Source of the DNA: Flavobacteriales bacterium
GTDB taxonomy: Bacteria; Bacteroidota; Bacteroidia; Flavobacteriales_F; PHOS-HE28
Assembly (NCBI GenBank): GCA_016712535.1
Contig: JADJQW010000004.1
Coordinates: 558,001 to 622,000, forward strand
Direction: 5' to 3'
DNA: 64,000 nt
Below the pieces are notes generated by a model that did not search any database, was not told the origin of the DNA, and worked only from the letters and a program-made list of their open reading frames with translations. Positions 14,938 through 23,316 of this stretch are shown piece by piece. Both the position numbers and the translations under genes were made by a program. The stretch's first letter is position 1; every line of letters starts with the position of its first letter.

Positions 14938-17358
14938 TCAGAATTCCACCTTGTAGTAGAAGAGCGGCAGGAAGCCCAATTGGTACTCTTCGCGGATGGG
15001 GTCGCCGCTCGGGTGGTCGGGCGCGTAGGTGAGCGTGAGGATATTCTGCTGGCCGGTCACGTTCACCAGGTCGAGGCCCAGCTCATGCATCACTTTCGGC
15101 CGGTTCCAGCGGTATCCCAGTTTCAGGTCGGCGCGGAAGTAGGGGCGGAACTGCCGCGTGTTCACCAGGCTGTCCACATAAACCACCTCCTGCGCGGCGG
15201 CGCTCGCCTCGCGATCGACCGGGCCGTACCAGCGGCCGCCCGCGTAGGTGAATTTGGTGCCGATGCTGATCACCGACTTCTTCGCGGTGGTGAACTCGCG
15301 CGCCAGCACCAGGTTGAAGGCATTTCGGCCGTTGAAGGAGGTGTTGCGCCAGACGCCATCGCTGCCGCGGTAGCGCGCATCGAAGAGCGATGCCGTGAAG
15401 AGGCCGTACCAGCCCCTGGCGAAGGCGTGCTCCAGCGTGAGCTCGATCCCTTGGTTGCAGCCGTTGCCTTTGTTGTGGAGGCTGTCCGGGAAGAAGCGCT
15501 CGAAGCCCGCGCCGGTGTTCACGAAAGAGAAGGAGGAGGGCGCCACGCTCACCGGCACGTCGAAGAGCCACTGGTAGTAAGCTTCAAGTTTCATGCGAAC
15601 GCGCTGCCCCAATCGCCGTTCGTAGCCCACTACGCCGTGATGCGTGCGCGTGAGGCCGATGCCCGTGTTCTGCTCCTGCGGATCGCGGCCGTTGGTGGTG
15701 GCGCCGTAGAAGAGCAGGTAGCCGGGCTGCATCTGCGAGTGCAGTCCATAGCCGGCGGAGATCCGTTGCCGCGTGTCGGGCGCGTAAGAGATGCCGAAGC
15801 GCGGCTCGATCGGCGAGAAGCTGTTCGCGTTGATCGAGTTGTAGAGCGAGGTGATGCCCAGCGTGGCGGTCCACTGTTCGTTGAAACGATGACGCACCTG
15901 GGCATAGGGCTGCAGTTGCGTGGCGCTCACGCCCGCATCCCAGCGCACCCGCCAGGTTCCCAATGCGTTCGGGTCTCCATCTACCGTCGCCGGGATGATC
16001 GCTCTCGCGCTATCGAGGTAGGCGCCCCATTGCTGCTCCGTGTTCACTCCAACGCGCAAGCTGGTGCGAAGGCCAAGTTTCCGGTTGGCGAAGACGTACA
16101 GCATCGCCTTGCTCTCATGGAATCGGTAACGCAGCAGAGGTGGCAGGCTGTCCACCTCGAAGCGTCCGTCCACCACGCGGCGGTACACGTAGCGGTGATC
16201 CGAGTTGATGCCCTGGCCGCTGAGCGCAAGCGTGGCCTTCACGTAGGTCTTTTCATTCAGGGTGCGCGTGGCGGTGGCGCCCACGGTGCCCATGCGCGAG
16301 CGGAAGTACTGGTCGCGGTCGTTCTCGCCGTAGATCAGGGTGGCGGTGTCGGGCTTCGCCTGATCACTGATCACGATGTCGATCCTGCTGCTGCCGCCGA
16401 TGCCCCAGAGCGATACCGAGCCTTTCTTGCTGGGGAAGTGGAAGCGGAAGGCCGCATCCTGGTACTGCGGGATGGCATCGGTGCCGATGCGGATGCCCAT
16501 GAACCCGAAGAGCCGCAAGGTGCTGTAGCGATAGCTCACCAGATAGCTCGAGCGGTGCTTCTTGCTCAACGGCCCTTCGGCCATCAATTCGGTCCCGAGG
16601 AAGCCGAGCTGCGCAGTGAACTCATGCTTATCGGCGTTGCCATTGCGCATGCGCAGGTCGAACACTCCAGCAGTGGCATTCCCGAATTCAGCGGGGAATG
16701 CGCCGGTGAAGAAGTCGGAGTTCGCGAGGTACTTGTTGTTGAGGATGGTGACAGGCCCACCGCCGGTGCCGGGTATGGCGAAGTGGTTCGGATTGGGGAT
16801 GTTCACGCACTCGAAGCGCCAGAGCACGCCCATGGGGCTGTTCCCGCGGATCACGATGTCGTTGCGGCTGTCGTCAGCGCCTTGCACCCCGGCGAAGTTG
16901 CTGGCCATGCGGCCGGGATCGCCACGGCTGCCAGCGTAGCGGTCCGTCTCTTCCACGCTGAATTGCCGCGCGCTCAGCAGGGCCATCTCGTTCCGCACCT
17001 CGCCCGGCGCGGCATCGCCCACGATTTCCACTTCGCCCAATTCAGTGAGCGCGCCCTGCAACCGCACGGAGACCGCCAGGTCCTTCGCGCTGGTGAGCAC
17101 GAGGCCGCTGAGGACCTGGTCCTCGTAGCCCACCATGCGCACATGCAGCGCAATGCGACCCCATGGCGCGCCGCTCAACGTGAAGCGCCCGTCCTGATCC
17201 GTCACGGTGCCGATGATCGGATCGCTGCCCACCACCACCACTGTTGCGCCCGGCAGCCCGATCAGGCTCTCGGCATCCATCACCTCGCCGCGAACGGCTT
17301 GTGCATGCAGATGCGTGATGCCCATGAGGCCGAAAGTGATGAGCAGGGTGCGGCGCAT
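14938..17358 (-). CDS. TonB-dependent outer-membrane receptor with carboxypeptidase-like N-terminal domain
   Basis: An 806-residue outer-membrane protein. Residues 1-20 are a signal peptide ending HLHAQA; about 22-105 form a carboxypeptidase-regulatory-like beta domain (RGEVMDAESLIGLPGATVVV, then DQDGRFTLSG), the plug follows (VQGADDSRNDIVIRGNSPMG and NPNHFAIPGTGGGPVTILNN), and the remainder is a 22-strand-type barrel ending in LFYYKVEF with a terminal aromatic. No SusD partner is adjacent, so it is not a classic SusCD pair. The neighbouring ECF sigma and TonB-fused anti-sigma genes suggest signalling or energising linkage. The ligand is unknown. Confidence 0.9.
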   Translation of the reverse strand: MRRTLLITFGLMGITHLHAQAVRGEVMDAESLIGLPGATVVVVGSDPIIGTVTDQDGRFTLSGAPWGRIALHVRMVGYEDQVLSGLVLTSAKDLAVSVRLQGALTELGEVEIVGDAAPGEVRNEMALLSARQFSVEETDRYAGSRGDPGRMASNFAGVQGADDSRNDIVIRGNSPMGVLWRFECVNIPNPNHFAIPGTGGGPVTILNNKYLANSDFFTGAFPAEFGNATAGVFDLRMRNGNADKHEFTAQLGFLGTELMAEGPLSKKHRSSYLVSYRYSTLRLFGFMGIRIGTDAIPQYQDAAFRFHFPSKKGSVSLWGIGGSSRIDIVISDQAKPDTATLIYGENDRDQYFRSRMGTVGATATRTLNEKTYVKATLALSGQGINSDHRYVYRRVVDGRFEVDSLPPLLRYRFHESKAMLYVFANRKLGLRTSLRVGVNTEQQWGAYLDSARAIIPATVDGDPNALGTWRVRWDAGVSATQLQPYAQVRHRFNEQWTATLGITSLYNSINANSFSPIEPRFGISYAPDTRQRISAGYGLHSQMQPGYLLFYGATTNGRDPQEQNTGIGLTRTHHGVVGYERRLGQRVRMKLEAYYQWLFDVPVSVAPSSFSFVNTGAGFERFFPDSLHNKGNGCNQGIELTLEHAFARGWYGLFTASLFDARYRGSDGVWRNTSFNGRNAFNLVLAREFTTAKKSVISIGTKFTYAGGRWYGPVDREASAAAQEVVYVDSLVNTRQFRPYFRADLKLGYRWNRPKVMHELGLDLVNVTGQQNILTLTYAPDHPSGDPIREEYQLGFLPLFYYKVEF

Positions 17359-17486
17359 GCGTGCGGATAGTCCAAATCAAACCATTCTGACCCGATTTCG
17401 TCTGAACCGCGCATCGCGCTGGACGCGTTACGGGATCGGGCAGTTTCCCGACTTGATCGCGACTCCGTCTGTGGCAACCATTGGAT

Positions 17487-18476
17487 ATGATCCGGCTCCG
17501 GACCCTGCAAATCCTTTTCATCCTCACCGTTGCCGGACGTGTTTCCGCCCAGACCTTCGACTTGGAGCAGTTCGAGCAGGTCTTCAGGCCGCGCTTGCGC
17601 CTCGATGCCCGCTTTCTGCCCGAGGCCGCATTCCGCGACACTTCCGGGCGATTCGGCCTCACGGAGGCCACCGCAGTGTTCACCGTGCCCGTCCGATCCC
17701 GGTTCAAGCTGGGCTTCGAGGCCGATAGCAGCGCACGGGGCATCGGCGATTTCCTGAAGAAGAGCGTCCGTGTCCGGGCCTCACAGGTGCTGGCCACCGC
17801 GCGCTTCACCGGCCGCGAGGCGCGGATGGGCCTCGACAGTTTGGGACCGCGCAGGCTGATGGCTGCGAGCGCAGGGCTCATGGGCGTGAAGCTCACGCGG
17901 AACCGTCGCTTGCTCTTCTGGAGCGCCAACGTGAACGTTAGCGAGGAGGAACGCACGATCCATGAGGCCGTGCTCCGGGGCAACGGTGTCATCGGCAAGC
18001 TGCACGTGAAGGGCTTGCGCAGGCAGTTCTTCTACGGGTTGGCAATCAGCTATTCCGATCGGTTCGTGCTGCCGTTGCCCTTCCTTGGCGGGGAGGCGCC
18101 GTTGGGCGGCAAGTGGTCCTTGCACTATGTGGTGCCGGCGCAGTTGGCATTCGGTTACCGTCCCGGATCCGGAACCCGGTTCCTGGCGGGCTTCGCAAGC
18201 GACGGTTTCCGCTCCGGTCTGGAATGGCAGGGCGAACGGGTGAATATGAATCACGCGGCTTTCCGGGCCTTCGTCAATCTCCGTCATCGCGTGAACAGGA
18301 CCATCCAGGTCCGTGCGGATGCAGGATACGCCATCACGCAGGGCCTGCGCTTCACAGGGAGCGATGCCGATCGCACGCGCTATCCCATCACGCCCGGTTT
18401 CTCCTTCGGTTTGGGCGCGAATGTGCTCTTCGGGAACAGCGTGGCCCAGCGACTTCTCGATGAGGTGCTGAATTGA
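17487..18476 (+). CDS. Outer-membrane beta-barrel-like protein of unknown function
   Basis: A 329-residue protein with a signal peptide (LQILFILTVAGRVSAQT) followed by alternating aromatic/hydrophobic strands (for example FFYGLAISYSDRFVLPL, WSLHYVVPAQLAFGYR, YPITPGFSFGLGANVLF). The pattern resembles Bacteroidota outer-membrane barrels of the DUF6268 kind, but I cannot confirm the family. The start is ATG 17487; a TTG two codons earlier is also in frame. It is divergent from the TonB receptor and convergent, by 4 bases, with the next gene. Confidence 0.7.
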   Translation: MIRLRTLQILFILTVAGRVSAQTFDLEQFEQVFRPRLRLDARFLPEAAFRDTSGRFGLTEATAVFTVPVRSRFKLGFEADSSARGIGDFLKKSVRVRASQVLATARFTGREARMGLDSLGPRRLMAASAGLMGVKLTRNRRLLFWSANVNVSEEERTIHEAVLRGNGVIGKLHVKGLRRQFFYGLAISYSDRFVLPLPFLGGEAPLGGKWSLHYVVPAQLAFGYRPGSGTRFLAGFASDGFRSGLEWQGERVNMNHAAFRAFVNLRHRVNRTIQVRADAGYAITQGLRFTGSDADRTRYPITPGFSFGLGANVLFGNSVAQRLLDEVLN

Positions 18477-18480
18477 ACGC

Positions 18481-19329
18481 TCAGAAGAGCACGCCCACCA
18501 TCATGCCGCCGCTGGCCACCAGCGGCGTGTATTCGCCGAGGTGCGCATGCGAAAAGGCGTAGGCCTCTCGAGCGAACGCATGGCCGCTATCGACCTGATC
18601 GCCGTCGACGAGCTGGAAGCCATAGCCCGCTGCACCATAGAGCCCGAAGGTGATGCGGTTGCTGAGCAGCCATTGGCCACCGACGTTGAAGAGGAATGCG
18701 CCGCTGAGGTAGTCGGCGCTGGTCGTCTGCAAGGTGTACGAATAGGGCTCGTAGTGGTAGTGGTCCTGGCGCCATGCGCTCACGACGATCTCCGGCCGCA
18801 CATACCAGCCCATCAGCGGGTGCAATTGCTGAAGGGTGGCGATGCGCCTTTGCGGGTTCGGCAGCCTGAGGTTCAGGCCGAGCTTGAGCAGTCCGCCGCT
18901 ATGCACTTGGTAGACCGATCCGTTGCGGCCGCGATCATACAATCCGATGTACCCGGCCTTCACCGAGAGGCTCACATGCTCATCGATCACGCGCTGGTAG
19001 CCGATGGTCACATGGTTCAACGCCGGTGCGATCAAGTCGATGGCGATATGGTTCTTGGTGCCGACCATGGCGCGGCCCTGCGCATCGAGCGATAGGCGCA
19101 CCCACTCGAAATCCTGGCCGCTGGCGAGCTTCACCCGAGCCAATTCGCTGCGCTCAACGGTGACCAGCACCGCGTGGTCGCCTGATTGCGCGCGGTAGCG
19201 CACGGTGCTCACGCCGATCTCCTCCACCGTGCCCGCCATCACGCTGCCGTTGATGTGGAAGAGCGAGTCCTGGGCCGTTGCATTGAGGCCGCCCAGTGCG
19301 GCGAGCGCGGTGATCACCCGATGGATCAT
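18481..19329 (-). CDS. Putative outer-membrane barrel protein of unknown function
   Basis: A 282-residue protein. The start MIHRVITALAALGGLNATAQ is a signal peptide. The next ~70 residues form a small beta domain (VMAGTVEEIGVSTVRYRA), and the rest is a series of amphipathic strands such as NHVTIGYQRVIDEHVSLSVK, LFNVGGQWLLSNRITFGLYG and a final MMVGVLF with a terminal aromatic. That pattern fits an 8- to 12-strand outer-membrane barrel. No specific family was recognised. Confidence 0.68.
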   Translation of the reverse strand: MIHRVITALAALGGLNATAQDSLFHINGSVMAGTVEEIGVSTVRYRAQSGDHAVLVTVERSELARVKLASGQDFEWVRLSLDAQGRAMVGTKNHIAIDLIAPALNHVTIGYQRVIDEHVSLSVKAGYIGLYDRGRNGSVYQVHSGGLLKLGLNLRLPNPQRRIATLQQLHPLMGWYVRPEIVVSAWRQDHYHYEPYSYTLQTTSADYLSGAFLFNVGGQWLLSNRITFGLYGAAGYGFQLVDGDQVDSGHAFAREAYAFSHAHLGEYTPLVASGGMMVGVLF

Positions 19330-19380
19330 GGCAATGGTTCGTTTGTGCGCGAACGCTGTACGACGTGGACTATTGCCCGA

Positions 19381-20178
19381 TCAGCCCTTCAGTTCGGGCG
19401 GTACCGCGCACACCGGGATCGGTTCCATCTTATGGCGGTTGGCGGCCTTGCGCCGGTCGAAGATGGCGAGCACCTCTTGTTGCCGGGCGCTGAGATCAAG
19501 CTTGGCCGGGTCAATGCCTTTCTCGCGGATGTCCATCGCCCATTCCAGCTCGGGGTAGCTCGCGCCGATCTGGTCCTCGTCGCTGCGGTCATCGCCCCAT
19601 AGGCCGTCCGTGGGCTTGGCTTGCATGATGGAGCCGATGATGCCGAGCCCGCGGGCCACGGCGTACACCTCGGTCTTGGTAAGGTCTGCAATGGGCGAGA
19701 GGTCCACACCGCCATCGCCGTACTTGGTGAAGAAGCCGATGCCGAAGTCCTCCACCTTGTTGCCCGTGCCGGCCACCACATGCCTCAGAAGTCCGGCGAA
19801 GTAGTAGAGCGTGGCCATGCGCAAGCGCGCGCGGGTGTTCGCGAGCGCGAGTTCCATGGCGGCCTTGTCCTCGACAGCCGGGAGTGCGGCCATCAATCGA
19901 TCGAACACGGGCGTGAGCTGCACCACTTCCATGCGCGCATTCGGATGCCGTTCCATGAGCCACGAAATGTGCTCCTGTGCGCGCACCACCTGGGTCGACG
20001 CTTGATGGATGGGCATCTCCACGCAAAGCGTGGGCAAACCGGTCCGGGCGCAGAGCGCGCTGGTCACGGCGCTGTCGATCCCGCCGCTCACGCCCACCAC
20101 GAAGCCCAGCTGCCCATTGCGCTCGCAATACGTGCGGAGCCATTCCGTGATGTGCTCGATGATGCCCTCGGTATTCAT
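19381..20178 (-). CDS. nadE: NAD(+) synthase, ammonia-dependent type
   Basis: A 265-residue enzyme that amidates nicotinic acid adenine dinucleotide to NAD+. The ATP-pyrophosphatase loop is VGVSGGIDSAVTSAL; later motifs are LANTRARLRMATLYYFA, GTGNKVEDFGIGFFTKYGDG and DLTKTEVYAVARGLGI. It lacks the glutaminase domain of long NadE forms, so free ammonia or a separate amidotransferase is needed. The ATG at 20178 is preferred because the upstream in-frame part runs through a terminator hairpin. Full length for the short form. Confidence 0.94.
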   Translation of the reverse strand: MNTEGIIEHITEWLRTYCERNGQLGFVVGVSGGIDSAVTSALCARTGLPTLCVEMPIHQASTQVVRAQEHISWLMERHPNARMEVVQLTPVFDRLMAALPAVEDKAAMELALANTRARLRMATLYYFAGLLRHVVAGTGNKVEDFGIGFFTKYGDGGVDLSPIADLTKTEVYAVARGLGIIGSIMQAKPTDGLWGDDRSDEDQIGASYPELEWAMDIREKGIDPAKLDLSARQQEVLAIFDRRKAANRHKMEPIPVCAVPPELKG

Positions 20179-20218
20179 GTGCTGCTCGCCGATGCTACGG
20201 CCCAGGGGTGCAAAGGAA

Positions 20219-20248
20219 AAGCCCCTCCGGTGCAAGGCGAAGGGGCTT
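20219..20248 (-). terminator. Intrinsic terminator after the PorT-like gene
   Basis: Arms 20219-20226 and 20241-20248 form an 8-bp GC-rich stem (AAGCCCCT with AGGGGCTT). On the minus strand the stem is followed by TTTT and then CCTTT. It lies between the PorT-like stop (20270) and the nadE start (20178). Confidence 0.75.
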
Positions 20249-20269
20249 CTGATGGATTCGTTCAGCGGC

Positions 20270-20974
20270 TCAGAAGAACACGCCGAGGCTCAGCTCCACA
20301 TAATGGGCCTTGGCCTTGGCGCCATCGATGTCGAGGATGTTGGTGAATCCGTTGTTATAGGTGATGCCGAACATCACGCTGGTGCTGCCGCTGAAGTTGT
20401 ATTCCGCGCCAGCGCCCACGATCAACGAGGCCTTGTACAGCGCGATGTCGTCCTGCACATTCTCGTTCTCCTGTTCCTCGAACTTGTCGACGATGGTGGG
20501 CGCAACGCTGTTGTACACCGGTACCACCTGGTCGGCCTTGGCCTTGACGTTGAACGCGTTTCCGGCCCCCACCACGGCGAAGTAGCGCATGTAGCCGATC
20601 TCGTTGGTCATGAGCTTGATGGTGAGCGGGAGCTCCACGTACTGAAGGGCGACATCCGTCTCCAGTTCCCTTGTCTTCTGGGGCTCGTTCAGGGCATCGT
20701 AGTAGGCGAAGTCGGTCTTCCACTTCGTCTTCATGTTGTTCAGGTTCAGGCCGGTTGCGAAGCGGTAGTTGCCGCTGTTGCCGATGGGCAGCTCCAGCAT
20801 CAGGCCGAAGGTGTATCCCAGACCGGCGCCGTTGCTCTTCAACGTCTTGGTCTCGGGCTGCACGAAGGCCATGTTCGGGCTCAGCTTCAATCCGAAGCGC
20901 ACGCCCACATCATCCTGCGCGGTGAGCGTTGCAGCGGTGAGAACGAAAGCGAGAAGAGCGATGGGCTTGTTCAT
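20270..20974 (-). CDS. PorT-family outer-membrane beta-barrel protein
   Basis: A 234-residue protein with signal peptide MNKPIALLAFVLTAATLTAQ and an eight-strand-type barrel: VGVRFGLKLSPNMAFVQPE near the start, YRFATGLNLNNMKTKW and LQYVELPLTIKLMTNEIGY in the middle, and a final HYVELSLGVFF. The GVRFGLKLSPN and YVELPLTIK phrases are typical of the PorT/OMP_b-brl_2 group; true PorT is a T9SS component. Next to gldB and gldC a link to secretion or gliding is plausible, but many barrels of this fold have no such role. The ATG at 20974 begins the signal peptide. Confidence 0.75.
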   Translation of the reverse strand: MNKPIALLAFVLTAATLTAQDDVGVRFGLKLSPNMAFVQPETKTLKSNGAGLGYTFGLMLELPIGNSGNYRFATGLNLNNMKTKWKTDFAYYDALNEPQKTRELETDVALQYVELPLTIKLMTNEIGYMRYFAVVGAGNAFNVKAKADQVVPVYNSVAPTIVDKFEEQENENVQDDIALYKASLIVGAGAEYNFSGSTSVMFGITYNNGFTNILDIDGAKAKAHYVELSLGVFF

Positions 20975-20999
20975 AGGTTTGGCGCGTGTTAAGCGGTGG

Positions 21000-21007
21000 C
21001 GAAAGTA
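21000..21007 (-). promoter_or_regulatory. -7-like motif TACTTTCG upstream of the PorT-like gene
   Basis: On the minus strand TACTTTCG ends 25 bases before the ATG at 20974. On the other strand the same bases directly precede the likely gldB GTG start. Confidence 0.42.
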
Positions 21008-21009
21008 AC

Positions 21010-22032
21010 GTGGCGGTGCGGCGCTTTGCGAAAAGCGTGCTGTTCGCATGGGCCGTGTGCCTCATGGCGTGCGGAGGGGATGGAGTGCCGGAGCTGCCCG
21101 AGGGCACGGACCCGGTGCGCATCACCATCGGCCGCCTTGATCAGGACCTCTTCCACGCCCCTCCCGATAGCATGGCCGCTGCCAGCAGGAAGGCGCACGC
21201 CACCTACGGCGAGTTCTACCGCATCTACATCGAGGACATCCTGCAAGGCGCGCCCGTGGACGACCCGCGCCTGCCGCTGGTGCTGCACCGATTCGTGCTC
21301 GACCCCGATTGGAGCGCGGCGCAGGAGGCAGCCGATAGCGTGCTCGGCGACCTGGAGCCGCAGCGCGCGCTCTTCGAGAAGGCCTTCACGCGCTTGAAGG
21401 CGCTCTTCCCCGATAGCCTCACCCCGCGCGTCGTGGCCTTCAACTCCGGCTACAACTATGGGCTGTACCCCACCGATAGCGTGCTGGGCATCGGCATCGA
21501 ATGGTTCATCGGCGTGGACCATCCGGTGATCGGATACCTCGCGCCGGAGAGCTTCCCGCAGTACATGAAGCAGCGCATGGAGCCGGCGATGCTGGTGCCG
21601 AGCGCGGTGAAGGGCTGGCTCCTGGTGCATTACACGCAGCCTGTTGACGATGCAGAGTTGCTCGCCCACATGGTGGAGACGGGCAAGGCGATGGCCCTGC
21701 TCGATGCGCTGCTGCCCGAAGTGGAGCCCCACCTCAAGCTCGCCTTCAGCAAGGAGCAGCTCGAATGGTGCGAGGCTAATGAGTATGAGGTGTGGAAGGC
21801 CCTGGTGGGCAAGGATCAGCTCTACAGCAAAAAGGGTGAGGACATCGGCCGCTGGATGAACGACGGGCCCTTCACCAATGGATTGCCGCGCGAGAGCCCT
21901 GGCCACCTCGGTGAATGGATCGGACTGCGCATGGTGCAAGCCTGCATGAAAGCCGACCCCAAGCTCACCTTCGCGCAGCTTTTCGCCATCGATGACCCGC
22001 GCGAGATCCTGAAGCACTACAAGCCGCGTTGA
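21010..22032 (+). CDS. gldB: Gliding motility lipoprotein GldB
   Basis: A ~340-residue lipoprotein. The lipobox is LMAC (signal SVLFAWAVCLMAC, then GGDGVP), and the body has GldB features: RLDQDLFHAPPDSM, YGEFYRIYIEDIL, FNSGYNYGLYPTDSVLGIG, and EWFIGVDHPVIGYLAPESFP. GldB is required for gliding in Flavobacterium and for T9SS function in this phylum. The start is uncertain: GTG at 21010 gives a good signal peptide, while GTG at 20986 or 21016 is also in frame. gldC follows after ~100 bases. Confidence 0.87.
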   Translation: MAVRRFAKSVLFAWAVCLMACGGDGVPELPEGTDPVRITIGRLDQDLFHAPPDSMAAASRKAHATYGEFYRIYIEDILQGAPVDDPRLPLVLHRFVLDPDWSAAQEAADSVLGDLEPQRALFEKAFTRLKALFPDSLTPRVVAFNSGYNYGLYPTDSVLGIGIEWFIGVDHPVIGYLAPESFPQYMKQRMEPAMLVPSAVKGWLLVHYTQPVDDAELLAHMVETGKAMALLDALLPEVEPHLKLAFSKEQLEWCEANEYEVWKALVGKDQLYSKKGEDIGRWMNDGPFTNGLPRESPGHLGEWIGLRMVQACMKADPKLTFAQLFAIDDPREILKHYKPR

Positions 22033-22131
22033 GCCTTTCAACTTGGATCACAGCCCGCCAACCGGTCAACCCGAGCCTGCCCGCGAAGGCATGGCGCAGG
22101 ATTCCCTGAACCCCTGATCGACCATTCAGCA

Positions 22132-22461
22132 ATGAAGACCTCCGATATCAACATCTCCGTGCGGCTTGACGACAACCATGTGCCTGAGCGCATCGAATGG
22201 AAGGCCGAGGACACCGGGAGCCAGGCCATGAGCAAAGCCATGCTGCTCGCGTTCTGGGACGAGCAGGAGAAGAACACGCTCCGCATCGATCTCTGGACGA
22301 AGGAGATGACCGTCGAGGAGATGAAGGCCTTCTTCCACCAGAACCTGCTCACCCTCTCCGACACCTTTGAGCGCGCTACCGGCGAAGGCCGGATGGCTGC
22401 TCAGATGCGCGACTTCGCGTCCTACTTCGCGGAGCACATGCTGGGCGTGGAGCCAAAGTGA
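22132..22461 (+). CDS. gldC: Gliding motility protein GldC
   Basis: A 109-residue soluble protein. The text ISVRLDDNHVPERIEWKAED, SKAMLLAFWDEQEKNTLRID and LWTKEMTVEEMKAFFHQNLL is characteristic of GldC, and the length fits. GldB and GldC are commonly encoded side by side, as here. In Flavobacterium johnsoniae loss of GldC weakens but does not abolish gliding. The biochemical role is not known. Confidence 0.92.
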   Translation: MKTSDINISVRLDDNHVPERIEWKAEDTGSQAMSKAMLLAFWDEQEKNTLRIDLWTKEMTVEEMKAFFHQNLLTLSDTFERATGEGRMAAQMRDFASYFAEHMLGVEPK

Positions 22462-22500
22462 TGGAAGGGTAAATGGTTGATGCGAATACAGGGTGGGGGC

Positions 22501-22600
22501 GGAGGTTGAGGGTTAGGTTGGTGCATGCGATTGTCGAGGCGCTGCAACCTTCACGGTCATCAACCCCCGAACTCCTCAACCTCGACGACCCTCAACCTCC
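22501..22600. repeat. Imperfect palindrome of GGTTGAGGG type between gldC and engB
   Basis: Bases 22501-22513 (GGAGGTTGAGGGT) are the exact reverse complement of 22588-22600, with a further AGGTTG/CAACCT pair inside. The right arm includes the engB stop codon (22592-22594). It belongs to the same sequence type as 5522-5611. Confidence 0.6.
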
Positions 22601-23212
22601 CCAACGCTCATTCACCTCCTCGATGAGCGCGAGGATCTCTTCCCGTCCCTGACGGCTCTCGGATGAGGTGGTGTGCATGGGCGGGAGCTCCTCCCATGTC
22701 TTCCGCAGCTCTCGTTTCAGCGCAGCGATGTTGGCCTGCACCTTCGGCGGAGAGATCTTATCGGCCTTGGTGAACACGATGCGGAAGGGGATCCCCTGCT
22801 CACCGAGCCATTGGATCATGTCGAGGTCGTTATGCTGCGGCTCAAGGCGCGAATCGATGAGCAGGAAAACGCATTGCAGGTTCTCACGCTCCCGCAGATA
22901 GGCGTGGATCATCTTCTCCCACACCGCGCGCTCGGCCTTGCTCGCTTTCGCGAAACCGTAGCCGGGCAGGTCGGCGAGCATCCAGGGCCTGCCGCTGGTG
23001 AGCGTGCCTTCCACGCGGAAGTGCTCCACATTTCGCGTGCGCCCCGGCGTATTGCTCACGCGCGCCAGCTTCTTGATCTGGCAGAGCATGTTGATCAGGG
23101 AGCTCTTGCCCACATTGCTCCGGCCGATGAAGGCGTACTCGGGCAATGCAGGCTTCGCCCAATGCGCCGCTTCGCGTCCGCTGGTGAGGTGCTCGGCGCG
23201 GAGGGATTTCAT
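22592..23212 (-). CDS. engB: Ribosome biogenesis GTP-binding protein YsxC/EngB
   Basis: A 206-residue small GTPase needed for large-subunit assembly. G-motifs: GRSNVGKSSLINML (G1), NTPGRTRNVEHF (G2), DLPGYGFAKASK (G3) and FTKADKIS (G4). The length is normal for the family. The last codons and the stop lie inside a dispersed repeat arm, so the terminal NERWGG may be partly repeat-derived. Convergent with gldC. Confidence 0.94.
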   Translation of the reverse strand: MKSLRAEHLTSGREAAHWAKPALPEYAFIGRSNVGKSSLINMLCQIKKLARVSNTPGRTRNVEHFRVEGTLTSGRPWMLADLPGYGFAKASKAERAVWEKMIHAYLRERENLQCVFLLIDSRLEPQHNDLDMIQWLGEQGIPFRIVFTKADKISPPKVQANIAALKRELRKTWEELPPMHTTSSESRQGREEILALIEEVNERWGG

Positions 23213-23270
23213 TGCTCGAATGGTAAATGCTTATGGGAGAGTGATGAGTCTGGCCCTGTCTCGCCGAGCG

Positions 23271-23298
23271 GAGCCGAGGGTCGCCGGACTCTCGGCTC
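23271..23298. other. Hairpin between the alpha/beta hydrolase gene and engB
   Basis: GAGCCGAG at 23271-23278 is the reverse complement of 23291-23298, with a 12-base loop. It could end the hydrolase transcript (minus strand) before engB, but there is no strong T-tract. Confidence 0.4.
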
Positions 23299-23316
23299 TC
23301 CGCCTACCACAAGCTT

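Noticed and set aside
14980..17370. Long open frame of 796 codons on the plus strand opposite the TonB receptor gene
   Set aside because: The minus strand encodes a clear receptor with signal peptide, plug and barrel motifs; the plus-strand frame is an antisense effect of GC-rich codons and lacks any domain.
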